Source: Priestia megaterium
Lineage (GTDB): Bacteria; Bacillota; Bacilli; Bacillales; Bacillaceae_H
DNA: 64,000 nt
Direction: 5' to 3'
Assembly: GCF_023824195.1 (NCBI RefSeq)
Contig: NZ_CP085442.1
Coordinates: 2,704,001-2,768,000, forward strand
Every line of letters begins with the position of its first letter. Within the stretch, counting starts at the first letter, position 1. The notes under the pieces were generated by a model. That model had not been told where the DNA came from, ran no database searches, and saw only the letters and a list, made by a program, of their open reading frames with translations. Positions 52,452 through 60,658 of the stretch are shown here, piece by piece. The translations under genes were made by a program, and so were the position numbers.

Positions 52452-54038
52452 ATGAACATACTACAAAAAAGAACGGCTTTTATCGTAATGGCTGCTTTTC
52501 TTTTAGCATTTGTTTTCAGTATCGTTTCACTATCACACTACAAAGGAGAAGAACATTTATTTTCGATTCAAGAAAGTCATCAGTTAAAAAAGATTACTAA
52601 TGGTATATCTGCTCCTGATAATAATTCGAGGGATCATCGTCTTCCTTCAGGAAACGGTCCCGCTTCATCTAGCAATTCCGAAGAACACGTAACGCCTTTT
52701 CATAATCTATCTATGGATAACGGTCCCGGAAGTCAAGGAGCTAATAAAGACTATGAAACGCCGCTAGCTCTTTATACGGTGGGCTTTTTTATAGCAGCAG
52801 CTTTCGTTTACGGATTATTAAAGAAAAAGAAATGGCATCATTCGATAGAGCATTCTCGCGTTATTTTATGGTCATTACTTGGCACTGGACTATTTATCCG
52901 GATTGCGCTGATTCCGTGGGTAGGCTCTCATATGGATGCATCTCTTTTCAAAAACTGGGCATCGGTTGCGGCTAATCATTTTTCAAATTTCTACGCTAAA
53001 AGCGGAAGCGATTATCCGCCGTTTTATATTTATATCTTGTTTATAGTTGGGAAAGTTGGCAGTTTACCGGATTTTCAGCAGTATTTTTCGCTGTTGATTA
53101 AAATCCCGCCTATTTTAGCAGATGTCGTCACATCTTATTTACTCTATCGTTTAGCTCGTAAATACTTGGCACCTTCTTTTGCATATCTGTTAGCAATTGG
53201 GTATTTATTTAATCCGGCCATTTTAGTTAATTCAACGTTTTGGGGACAAGTCGATTCATTTTTCACTTTGTTTATTGTCCTAGCGATTGTAATGATTACG
53301 GAAAAAAGAATTTACGCGTCGGCCGTTATTTTTACAGCAGCGGTCTTAATGAAGCCGCAGGCGATTATTATCCTGCCTATTTTGTTTTTCGAACTCATTC
53401 GCCTAAAGCAAGTGAAACATTTCTTCGGCATTGCTTTAACGGCGGCTTTTACTGCCGCAGCGATTTTATTGCCTTTTTCAATTGGAAAAAGTCCAACGTG
53501 GATTATTGATTTATTTTCATCAACCATTGGAGAATATCCGTATGCCTCTGTTAACGCCTATAACTTCTTTAGTTTAATAGGCGCAAACTATAAAGACAGC
53601 TCTGCAACGCTGCTGTTTTTCAGCTATCACACGTGGGGACTTATTTTCATCGTCATGACAACTGTTTTTTCATGGCTTATTTATATAAAAGGGCGCAGCT
53701 TTAAATACGCCGCTCTTGCAGCGCTTATTCAAATTTCCGGGGTATTTACGTTTTCTTCAAGCATGCATGAACGCTACTTATTTCCAGCAGCAGCTCTTGC
53801 TTTGCTCGCTTATATTTATTTAGAAGACAAAAACTTGCTTTACTTATCCCTTGGATTTAGCATCAGTATTTTTATGAACACTTTTTTTGTTTTATACGGT
53901 GACAGCAGCATGCAAAACAGCACGTCCTATCCGTTTTCTATGTTTGCTACGTCTATGCTGAACGTTTTGCTTGTTGTTTATTTATTAAAAGTTGCTTGGA
54001 ATTTAGTCCAAAAAAGTACGGTTTTAAAAACCGCATAA
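52452..54038 (+). CDS. Polytopic membrane glycosyltransferase-like protein
   Basis: A 528-aa protein with an N-terminal helix, a Ser/Asn/Gly/Pro-rich extracytoplasmic loop (residues about 40-95) and then about 11 helices. Blocks WVGSHMDASLFKNWASVAAN, YAKSGSDYPPFYIYILFIVG and SSMHERYLFPAAALALLAYI resemble GT39/GT87-type dolichyl-phosphate-mannose mannosyltransferases, where the Asp in the first loop is catalytic. It would transfer a sugar from a lipid carrier at the outer membrane face (inference). The start has SD GGAGG and the gene is followed by a terminator. Confidence 0.78.
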   Translation: MNILQKRTAFIVMAAFLLAFVFSIVSLSHYKGEEHLFSIQESHQLKKITNGISAPDNNSRDHRLPSGNGPASSSNSEEHVTPFHNLSMDNGPGSQGANKDYETPLALYTVGFFIAAAFVYGLLKKKKWHHSIEHSRVILWSLLGTGLFIRIALIPWVGSHMDASLFKNWASVAANHFSNFYAKSGSDYPPFYIYILFIVGKVGSLPDFQQYFSLLIKIPPILADVVTSYLLYRLARKYLAPSFAYLLAIGYLFNPAILVNSTFWGQVDSFFTLFIVLAIVMITEKRIYASAVIFTAAVLMKPQAIIILPILFFELIRLKQVKHFFGIALTAAFTAAAILLPFSIGKSPTWIIDLFSSTIGEYPYASVNAYNFFSLIGANYKDSSATLLFFSYHTWGLIFIVMTTVFSWLIYIKGRSFKYAALAALIQISGVFTFSSSMHERYLFPAAALALLAYIYLEDKNLLYLSLGFSISIFMNTFFVLYGDSSMQNSTSYPFSMFATSMLNVLLVVYLLKVAWNLVQKSTVLKTA

Positions 54039-54040
54039 TA

Positions 54041-54079
54041 CAAAAAGCTCAGTGAGTATGATTGATCACTGAGCTTTTT
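54041..54079 (+). terminator. Bidirectional intrinsic terminator after the glycosyltransferase gene
   Basis: The hairpin AAAAAGCTCAGTGA / TCACTGAGCTTTTT is flanked by A- and T-rich DNA between convergent genes. Confidence 0.9.
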
Positions 54080-54492
54080 TACATAACAAGCGACATGCCT
54101 GGCGCGTCTTCTTCTCTTTCTTGAAACCCTAATTTTTTATAAAAATGATGCTTTCCTTTTGCTGCAAACAGCTGAATCGATTCAATTCCGCTTTCTTGGC
54201 ACTTCGTCAACAGTTCTTGAATAATTTGCTTTCCAAGCCCTTTGTTTTGGTATGTGGGATCCACCATCACGTCGCAAATAAGCGCTTGGTAAATTCCGTC
54301 TGAAATCATACGACCGAATGCAATTAATCGTTCATTATCATAAATACCGACTCTAAACCAGCTGTTGGCCGCGGCTTCAAACAGCTGTTCTTTTGTATAA
54401 TTGCCTTTTTTATTTTTATGTAATCCGCTCGCTTCATGCAAAGCAGCAAACTGCTCAAATGGCGGAATCTCTTTTTTTATTACTAAAGACAC
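54079..54492 (-). CDS. GNAT family N-acetyltransferase
   Basis: A 137-aa acetyl-CoA-dependent acetyltransferase. The acetyl-CoA motif is MVDPTYQNKGLGKQIIQEL, and the C-terminal IQLFAAKGKHHFYKKLGF is typical of small GNAT enzymes related to YvbK-like acyltransferases; the substrate is unknown. The GTG at 54492 lies 7 nt behind SD AGAGGAG; the ATG at 54498 is only 1 nt behind it and the frame extends further still, so I prefer the GTG. Confidence 0.84.
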   Translation of the reverse strand: MSLVIKKEIPPFEQFAALHEASGLHKNKKGNYTKEQLFEAAANSWFRVGIYDNERLIAFGRMISDGIYQALICDVMVDPTYQNKGLGKQIIQELLTKCQESGIESIQLFAAKGKHHFYKKLGFQEREEDAPGMSLVM

Positions 54493-54597
54493 ATTCATTC
54501 TCCTCTCAATACCGTTTCTCCTTATATTATATTTATACATCAAAAAGAATAATAATTCAACATTTTTATCTAGTTATCATGTTACCCTTTCTCCAAA

Positions 54598-54626
54598 TAA
54601 AAAAACTGCCAAACGGCAGTTTTTTA
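54598..54626 (-). terminator. Intrinsic terminator after the 65-aa membrane protein gene
   Basis: The hairpin AAAACTGCC / GGCAGTTTT is followed on the minus strand by T-rich sequence and overlaps the stop codon. Confidence 0.85.
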
Positions 54627-54821
54627 GGCTTGTATTGATTTTTTTCGTTTTTTAAGATCAATTCCTGCAATGATAAGCAAAATGACTCCAATAGCAATCA
54701 TGATTTTACTCACTGTTTCTAACCACGTCGGTGCGCTTCCAGCAAGTAAAATGGCAAATCCAATGATATAAATCGGAAACCCCGCGAGAGCCCAAGGGGA
54801 TTTTATCTTCGCTTTCTTCAT
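54624..54821 (-). CDS. Small two-span membrane protein
   Basis: A 65-aa protein with two hydrophobic segments (ALAGFPIYIIGFAILLAG and VSKIMIAIGVILLIIAGI) and basic ends (MKKAKIKS at the start, DLKKRKKS near the end), so both termini should be cytosolic. SD GAGGAG lies 9 nt before the ATG, and a terminator overlaps its stop. I do not recognise the family. It is monocistronic and divergent from the phosphotransferase gene. Confidence 0.75.
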   Translation of the reverse strand: MKKAKIKSPWALAGFPIYIIGFAILLAGSAPTWLETVSKIMIAIGVILLIIAGIDLKKRKKSIQA

Positions 54822-54913
54822 ATGTACAATCTCCTCTTTCTTTACAGATTCTATGTAGGCTGTATATGATGAGTTTATCAGAAAAAATTGGAAACAACAA
54901 AGGAGACGAACGC

Positions 54914-55831
54914 ATGCATACGCTGCCTCAAACGTTTTGTGATACCGTTACTCACCTTCACTCTCATAAAGGCCAAAAGTGGCTCACTGATTTTCCTCAG
55001 CTGATTCGCTACTGTCAACAGCGCTGGCGTATCAACATTCACAGCCACTTTCCTCTTTCTTATCACTTTGTTGCTCCTGCGCGTAAAGCAGATGGAAGCG
55101 AACTAGTTGTCAAATTTTTTGTAGAGCCTTCAGAGTTGCTTCATGAGCAAGAAACACTGACAGCACTAGCTGGTGAGAACACGGTAAAAATAGTAAACAG
55201 CGATGCTGAAAAAGGCATTTTACTGCTCGAAAAGCTATCTCCCGGATACTCGCTTTCCTCTTTATCAACTAAAGACGAAGCTGCGTTAATCGCTGCTCGG
55301 CTCATGAAATCTCTATGGCGCATGCCGCACTCAGACTCCACTATCGAAACAGCTGTTAAAAGAGAGAAACACCTTCAAAAATATGTAGAAGCGTATCCAA
55401 ACGGTATTGATTTTCTTTCTTCTGAAACGCTTCAACACGCACTAGCCATTTTCTCTGAATTAAACCGCACTTCTCAGCAGCTTTTTCTGCTTCACGGCGA
55501 CTTGCATCATGATAACATCTTACAGTCTGGTGAGGCGTGGAAAATAATCGATCCAAAAGGGTTAATCGGGGAAAAAGAGTACGAAATCATTCCTTTTCTT
55601 TTAAATCATCTGCCTAAGACAAACGTGGCAGAGGTGGTTGACCATCGAATCAATATATTTGTAAAAGAACTGAACGTAAGCAAAAAACGAATCTTACTGT
55701 GGGGATACGCTCATTCTGTATTAGCGACGTGCTGGTTAATAGAAGACCGCCACCAAGACGCTGCTTCTTTTTTACGTGCCATAGAAGCATTTCAGCACTT
55801 ATATGAGCACTATTATGGGCATAAAAAATAA
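54914..55831 (+). CDS. Aminoglycoside/hydroxyurea phosphotransferase-like kinase, APH(6) type
   Basis: A 305-aa kinase-fold protein. The N-lobe has VVKFFVEPSELLHEQETLTA; the catalytic loop is LLHGDLHHDNILQSGEAWKI with the Brenner-type H-G-D, followed by the metal Asp in IIDPKGLIGEKEYEIIPFLL. The IDPKG block is characteristic of the streptomycin 6-kinase/hydroxyurea kinase family. Resistance is a family association; the actual substrate of chromosomal copies is mostly unknown. I chose ATG 54914 with SD AAAGGAG rather than 54866. Confidence 0.84.
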   Translation: MHTLPQTFCDTVTHLHSHKGQKWLTDFPQLIRYCQQRWRINIHSHFPLSYHFVAPARKADGSELVVKFFVEPSELLHEQETLTALAGENTVKIVNSDAEKGILLLEKLSPGYSLSSLSTKDEAALIAARLMKSLWRMPHSDSTIETAVKREKHLQKYVEAYPNGIDFLSSETLQHALAIFSELNRTSQQLFLLHGDLHHDNILQSGEAWKIIDPKGLIGEKEYEIIPFLLNHLPKTNVAEVVDHRINIFVKELNVSKKRILLWGYAHSVLATCWLIEDRHQDAASFLRAIEAFQHLYEHYYGHKK

Positions 55832-55860
55832 GAGCCGAATTTCGGCTCTTATTTTTTGCA
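55828..55860 (+). terminator. Bidirectional intrinsic terminator between two convergent genes
   Basis: The hairpin AATAAGAGCCGAA / TTCGGCTCTTATT is flanked by A- and T-tracts. Confidence 0.9.
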
Positions 55861-56844
55861 TTTCTCTGCTACAAGCTCATATGATTTTAATCGGTCAGCC
55901 GGATCGTGCGTAATGGTAACAAGCATTAGTTCATCCGCTCCGTAGCGTGCTTGAACTTCTTGAAGACGGACGTGTACTTCTTCTGGATTTCCGATAATCA
56001 TGGCTTCTTTCATCTTCTTCATTTTTTTCTCTTCTTCTTCCGTAAGCGGATAGCTAGCCGCTTCTTCAATAGAAGGTACACCTTTTGCTTCCATTTTATC
56101 CTGCTGAATTTTCCATACAAGTGAGCTCGTTGCGATGCGATGCGCTTGCTCGGTTGTTTCAGCGCAAATGACCGATACAGTGATAATCGCATAAGGCTGA
56201 TCTCCGTTTCGTCTCGGCTGAAATGCCTGCTTGTACCCATTAATAATAGCTGAACCGTCTTGTTCACTCATAAACTGTCCAAACGTATAAGCCATTCCGT
56301 TTCTAGCGGCGAGCTCGGCACTTTTTTTACTTGTGCCAAGCAGCCAAGGTTCGGGAGAGACAGGCGGCAGCGGCGAAGCTGAAAGCTTTGCATACTCATG
56401 TTCAGCCGGAAATTTATCGTCTAAAAACTGCAAAAGCTCTTCAACAAGTTCAGGCATTTTAAATACTTGCTGTAAAAAATTATCCGACAGCGCATTTGCT
56501 GCTTCAGCCGATCCTCCCGGCGCGCGCCCAATTCCTAAATCAATGCGCCCCGGAAACAGCGTTGCCAGCATGTTATAAGTTTCCGCTACTTTATACGGTT
56601 TGTAGTGAGGCAGCAGCACCGCTCCCGATCCAATTCGAATAGTGTTTGTCTGTGCGCCGATATAGCCAAGCATCACTTCAGGAGCCGAACAGGCAAGTCC
56701 AGACAAATCATGATGCTCTGCAATCCAGTAGCGCTCATAGCCAAGCTTGTCGCCAGCCTTGGCTAGCTGCATTGATGCTTCTAACGCTTCAGCTGGCGTC
56801 TGATGGGATGAAACGGGAGATTGGTCGAGTATACTTACTTTCAT
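55849..56844 (-). CDS. Luciferase-like flavin-dependent monooxygenase, copy 2 (YwcH-like)
   Basis: An LLM-class enzyme, 331 aa, with KVSILDQSPVSSHQTPAEAL, LGYERYWIAEHHDLSGLACS, NTIRIGSGAVLLPHYKPYKV and [20 protein letters not shown]. It resembles YwcH of B. subtilis. The paralogue at 35336-36340 shares all of these blocks but is clearly diverged. I chose the ATG at 56844, behind SD AAGGAG. Physiological substrate unknown. Confidence 0.87.
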   Translation of the reverse strand: MKVSILDQSPVSSHQTPAEALEASMQLAKAGDKLGYERYWIAEHHDLSGLACSAPEVMLGYIGAQTNTIRIGSGAVLLPHYKPYKVAETYNMLATLFPGRIDLGIGRAPGGSAEAANALSDNFLQQVFKMPELVEELLQFLDDKFPAEHEYAKLSASPLPPVSPEPWLLGTSKKSAELAARNGMAYTFGQFMSEQDGSAIINGYKQAFQPRRNGDQPYAIITVSVICAETTEQAHRIATSSLVWKIQQDKMEAKGVPSIEEAASYPLTEEEEKKMKKMKEAMIIGNPEEVHVRLQEVQARYGADELMLVTITHDPADRLKSYELVAEKCKK

Positions 56845-56858
56845 CACGCATCTGCTCC

Positions 56859-57143
56859 TTATTCGTTCACTTCAATTAAACTTAATGAAAAATCCCCTAC
56901 CTGTCCTTTTTCATATAAATTTGTAAAAGACGTGGAGTACTGATGAATCGTTCCTTGGAAATCTAGATCTTCTTCGGGCACGTTTACATGAAAAGTACCT
57001 TTATATAACAGTGTAGTAATATCATGATATTCCTCACTTGTCACTTTAAAATCAACTGAAATTTTTGTTTTGCCTTTTACAATCTCTTGTTCGTAGCTGT
57101 AAATTTGAATAGGCGTATCATTTAATACAATTTCTTGTACCAC
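56859..57143 (-). CDS. DUF3219 (YkvR-like) protein
   Basis: A 94-aa beta-rich soluble protein beginning VQEIVLNDTPIQIYSYEQEI and containing ISVDFKVTSEEYHDITTLLY, which match the YkvR/DUF3219 family. Function unknown. The start has SD AAGGAGA. It lies 14 bp before the LLM gene on the same strand, so the two may be co-transcribed. Confidence 0.8.
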   Translation of the reverse strand: MVQEIVLNDTPIQIYSYEQEIVKGKTKISVDFKVTSEEYHDITTLLYKGTFHVNVPEEDLDFQGTIHQYSTSFTNLYEKGQVGDFSLSLIEVNE

Positions 57144-57230
57144 GTTAAATCGTCTCCTTTTTTAGTGCGTATGAAAAATAATAGCACTTGAGGAAGCCAT
57201 GAGCAAATAAAAGAGCTTCTTTTTGCTCAT

Positions 57231-57265
57231 GCAAAAAAAGCATGGCTTTCTGCCATGCTTTTAGT
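57231..57265 (-). terminator. Intrinsic terminator after the DedA gene
   Basis: The hairpin AAAAGCATGGC / GCCATGCTTTT on the minus strand is followed by T-rich sequence, just past the DedA stop at 57278. Confidence 0.88.
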
Positions 57266-57277
57266 TCAAAAACGATC

Positions 57278-57871
57278 TTATACGCGCTTTGTACGCGTGC
57301 GTTTGAATACGAAATAAAGAACAATAATAACAAATGCCGCAACCACAAACGGAAGCGTATATTTGCTTGCTACGTCTTCAATGTTCGCCCAGTTCTCGCC
57401 CAGCTTTCCGCCTAAGTAAATAAATAAAATCGACCAAGGAATCATCGCTAACACGGTTAAAAAAGTAAATTTCCAAAACGACATTTTAGCAATACCTGCA
57501 GGGATCGAAATCGCATGTCGAACAACCGGTACAAAACGCGCGGAAAAAACAACACCTGCGCCGTATTTATTAAACCAGTTTTCCGCAAGATCAATATGCT
57601 TATCATGAATGAATAAGTACTTGCCGTATTTTTGAAGAAACGGACGTCCTCCGTAGGCCCCAATCCAATATAAAAACCACTGTGCAATCGTTCCGCCAAT
57701 AATTCCGGCAATGACTGCTCCAGGAAAACTAATCATACCTTGAGAAATCATATACCCTCCGTAGGCTAGTACAATTTCACTTGGAATGATTTCAATCATT
57801 AAGCCGAGCGCAATACCTAAATAGCCAAGGCTCGTTAGAAAATCCAAAATACTCGTAATAAATGAACTCAC
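57278..57871 (-). CDS. DedA family membrane protein (YngC-like)
   Basis: A 197-aa VTT/DedA-domain protein. The family blocks are IEIIPSEIVLAYGGYMIS, GAYGGRPFLQKYGKYLFIHD, and SARFVPVVRHAISIPAGIAK with its conserved Arg residues and G-x3-M-x-F region (IAKMSFWKFTFLT). DedA proteins are needed for membrane potential and for recycling lipid carriers such as undecaprenyl phosphate or for phosphatidylethanolamine flipping. It is monocistronic. Confidence 0.88.
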   Translation of the reverse strand: MSSFITSILDFLTSLGYLGIALGLMIEIIPSEIVLAYGGYMISQGMISFPGAVIAGIIGGTIAQWFLYWIGAYGGRPFLQKYGKYLFIHDKHIDLAENWFNKYGAGVVFSARFVPVVRHAISIPAGIAKMSFWKFTFLTVLAMIPWSILFIYLGGKLGENWANIEDVASKYTLPFVVAAFVIIVLYFVFKRTRTKRV

Positions 57872-57965
57872 CTTTAATCACCTTACTCATTCTTTAATAA
57901 TTTTACACTACTACTATATTCCAACCATCAGTATAAAAGGAAACTATGAACTCATTATGAACAGC

Positions 57966-58685
57966 TTACTTCCCTGCTGATTGCCGGTACCTTTTCCGCA
58001 GCTCATGCGTATGCAGATCTGCTAGGCGGACCGGAACCGGAAGCTTACTTTCTCTTAAAATAAAATGCATCATGAGCTGATACGACATGTCCAAATCAAT
58101 ATAGTTTCCGCATGACAGAAAAATAGGCTTTACTCCTTTTACTGTCCTTACTACTCTACCATAAACTTCGCCATCAATCACAATATCTTTATAAGCGCCT
58201 GCTGTATCGTCAGGCATAACGTAATCATGTCCATTGATTTTTAGATAGCTTTTCCCAATTCCAACGGTAGGTTTATTGAGAAAAAACGAAGCATGTGTGG
58301 CTACTCCCATGTGCTCATAGTGCAAATATCCGTTGCCATCAAATAAAAACACGTCGGGCTCTACTTGAAGTTTTTTAGCCGCTTCAAGAATTAAAGGAAG
58401 CTCTCGAAAAGCTAGAAACCCCGGAAGATAAGGAACGGTTACTTCTCCTACACTGTGCACTTTTTCCACAACGTTTTTCGTTTGATAATCAACCACTACA
58501 ATGCTGCACGCTCCGTAAGATACGCCGTTTTCTTCCCAATACGCAACATCAACACCAGCACAGTTATGTATATGCGCCATTTTGACGCGTGATGTTAAAT
58601 CAATTTGTGCTTTTAGCTCTTGCTGAAGCGTCCGGCACTCCTCTTTTGTTTGCATCGTAAACGTATGTATGTACTGAATATCCAT
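57966..58685 (-). CDS. nfi: Endonuclease V
   Basis: Initiates repair of deaminated bases by cutting next to inosine. The 239-aa protein has the metal-binding Asp46 in NCAGVDVAYW, the strand FRELPLILEA with its Glu, PDVFLFDGNGYLHYEHMGVA and ATHASFFLNKPTVGIGKSYL, all in family order. It resembles B. subtilis YwqL. A single-gene unit without a clear terminator. Confidence 0.93.
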   Translation of the reverse strand: MDIQYIHTFTMQTKEECRTLQQELKAQIDLTSRVKMAHIHNCAGVDVAYWEENGVSYGACSIVVVDYQTKNVVEKVHSVGEVTVPYLPGFLAFRELPLILEAAKKLQVEPDVFLFDGNGYLHYEHMGVATHASFFLNKPTVGIGKSYLKINGHDYVMPDDTAGAYKDIVIDGEVYGRVVRTVKGVKPIFLSCGNYIDLDMSYQLMMHFILRESKLPVPVRLADLHTHELRKRYRQSAGK

Positions 58686-58952
58686 GTTCCATTCCTTTCA
58701 TTGACTGACTCACCTATTATACAACTATTTTCTAAGAAATTCCTATTCTTTTTTTACACCTTTTATTATAGCGCTGTTTCCTTAATATTTACTTAAAATC
58801 ACTATTCTTTTACGCATTTTTTGTAAACATCACCATGAAAAAGTCCCTATTTTTCTTTACGAAATGTCAACGCTTTCTACATACTTTCTCTATATCAGCA
58901 TCACATTTTTTCGTTATGCTATTTCTATACCAACGCATAGGAGAGAAACGTG

Positions 58953-59825
58953 ATGAAAAAATATTTAGCTGGTCTAAGCGCAGTCGCCTTGTTATGCTGT
59001 ACAATCGCCTCTTCTGCTTCCGCACGCACGGAAGAAAAACTTACGAACATCGCGCACCGAGGGGCCTCTGCTTACGCACCTGAAAATACAATGGCTGCTT
59101 TTCATCAAGCGCTAGAAATGAATGCGGATTACATTGAACTCGACGTGCAGCAAAGCAAAGACGGTGTACTCGTTATTATGCATGACCGTACCGTAGACCG
59201 AACAACAAACGGAAGCGGCCACATTCGGCAGTTAACGTACGCTGAGCTTCAGCGCTTGGATGCAGGAAGCTGGAAAGATGATTCTTTTGCAAATGAAAAA
59301 ATCCCAGCTCTTTCACAAGTGTTAGATGAATTTCAAGGGAAAATCGGTATATTGATAGAGTTAAAAGCCCCGGAACTTTATCCTGGAATTGAAAGAAAAG
59401 TAGCTTTTGAAATCAACAAGCGACAGCTCGATCACGTCATCATTCAATCTTTTAACGTTTCATCCATGAAAAAAATGCATGAGCTTCTCCCAAACGTTCC
59501 TATAGGCATACTAACTTCTTCAGAGCGAGATGCAAATCCAAACTCAATCCAGCAATTCGCCACCTTTGCCACTTACTTTAACCCGTCTTATGATATATTA
59601 ACGCCTGCTCTCATCCACCAAGTCCATTCTGCCGGAATGAAAATATCACCGTGGTCTGGAAACAAGCGGCTTCCGGCTTCATTTTTGTGGAAAACAAAAA
59701 GCGACGGAGTGATTACGAATTATCCGGATGAAGTGAATTGGGTGCAAACATCAACAAAAATAGGGAAGACCATTCACGCAAGCTCCGCGAGTCACACTGC
59801 TCGCTTAGTTGGCGTGAAAAAATAA
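58953..59825 (+). CDS. Secreted glycerophosphodiester phosphodiesterase
   Basis: Hydrolyses glycerophosphodiesters (deacylated phospholipids or teichoic acid fragments) outside the cell. A signal peptide MKKYLAGLSAVALLCCTIAS precedes the catalytic domain; cleavage is likely after SASA. The GDPD motif NIAHRGASAYAPENTMAAF with the catalytic His, then ADYIELDVQQSKDGVLVIMH and DRTVDRTTNGSG, are intact, giving the metal ligands Glu and Asp and the second His. The ATG at 58953 follows SD TAGGAGAG. A PhoP-box-like control was searched for but is not convincing. Confidence 0.92.
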   Translation: MKKYLAGLSAVALLCCTIASSASARTEEKLTNIAHRGASAYAPENTMAAFHQALEMNADYIELDVQQSKDGVLVIMHDRTVDRTTNGSGHIRQLTYAELQRLDAGSWKDDSFANEKIPALSQVLDEFQGKIGILIELKAPELYPGIERKVAFEINKRQLDHVIIQSFNVSSMKKMHELLPNVPIGILTSSERDANPNSIQQFATFATYFNPSYDILTPALIHQVHSAGMKISPWSGNKRLPASFLWKTKSDGVITNYPDEVNWVQTSTKIGKTIHASSASHTARLVGVKK

Positions 59826-59851
59826 TAGCAGCTTTCTTTAATAAAGAGCTC

Positions 59852-60646
59852 TTATAACCCTTCTCTTCTGTATAACTCTGACTTTCGATTATTCAAATAG
59901 TTCAAAATTTCCTTTGAACTTGCCGAAGATGATAGGTCTATGTCAACAATCGCAAGGTCCTCATTATTAAGAGATTTAAACACACAGTGCCCATTAGGAT
60001 TAATAACTTCACTTTCACCAAAATAGACATAGTCGTCTTCTAATCCAACTTTATTAGCAGCTGCAATAAAAATATGATTTTCTAAAGCTCTTGACCTCAA
60101 ATAAATGTGCTGATGATGCTCGTAAGGAATCATGTTCGCACAAAGAACAAAGACAACTTCAGCTCCTTTTAACGCTAGAATTCGCGCCACTTCAGGGAAT
60201 TCCATATCATATGTAATCATTACTCCAAACTTTCCTTGAGGTGTATCAAAGACCGGTATACTATCTCCAGAAGTAAAATATGAATTTTCATGATCAAAAA
60301 GGTGAATTTTACGATAAGTTCCTACTATCTCACCTTCCTTATTAATAAATACAGCGGAATTATATATTTTAAAGTGATGCCTTTCTGGAAAACCAAGAAT
60401 AACTCCTATTTGTAATTCTTTCGCATACTTTTTTACTTTCGTGATTAATTCTCCTTCTACTGATTCAGCTAATTCCTCCACTTGTTCATTTAACAAAAAA
60501 CCAGTCAAAAATAATTCAGGGAATAACACAAAATCCGCACCTTGATCTTTAGCCGCTTCCATCGTTCCAAAAACTCTCTTTAAATTTTTATTTTTATCAT
60601 GCAAATTGCTTCTAAGCTGGGCTAATGCAATTTTTAATAGACGCAT
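59852..60646 (-). CDS. Nitrilase-fold protein lacking the catalytic cysteine
   Basis: A 264-aa carbon-nitrogen hydrolase family protein. The catalytic Glu44 (LFPELFLTG) and Lys113 (YRKIHLFDHE) are present, but the nucleophile motif reads VMITYDMEFPE with Thr145 instead of Cys. The codon is ACA at 60212-60214, three base changes from TGT, so a simple sequencing error is unlikely. The C-terminal part aligns with the active paralogue at 62161-62931. It starts 12 bp after the sigma-54 activator gene and is almost certainly co-transcribed, which fits a regulatory or sensing role rather than catalysis (inference). Confidence 0.88.
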   Translation of the reverse strand: MRLLKIALAQLRSNLHDKNKNLKRVFGTMEAAKDQGADFVLFPELFLTGFLLNEQVEELAESVEGELITKVKKYAKELQIGVILGFPERHHFKIYNSAVFINKEGEIVGTYRKIHLFDHENSYFTSGDSIPVFDTPQGKFGVMITYDMEFPEVARILALKGAEVVFVLCANMIPYEHHQHIYLRSRALENHIFIAAANKVGLEDDYVYFGESEVINPNGHCVFKSLNNEDLAIVDIDLSSSASSKEILNYLNNRKSELYRREGL

Positions 60647-60658
60647 CCCTTCACCTCT

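Noticed and set aside
58750..58830. Possible PhoP boxes before the GDPD gene
   Set aside because: TTTACA-like hexamers are present but spacing and repeat number do not fit the PhoP pattern.
58835..59083. 82-codon frame overlapping the GDPD start
   Set aside because: Frame-shifted shadow of the GDPD gene; the real start has a good SD and a signal peptide.
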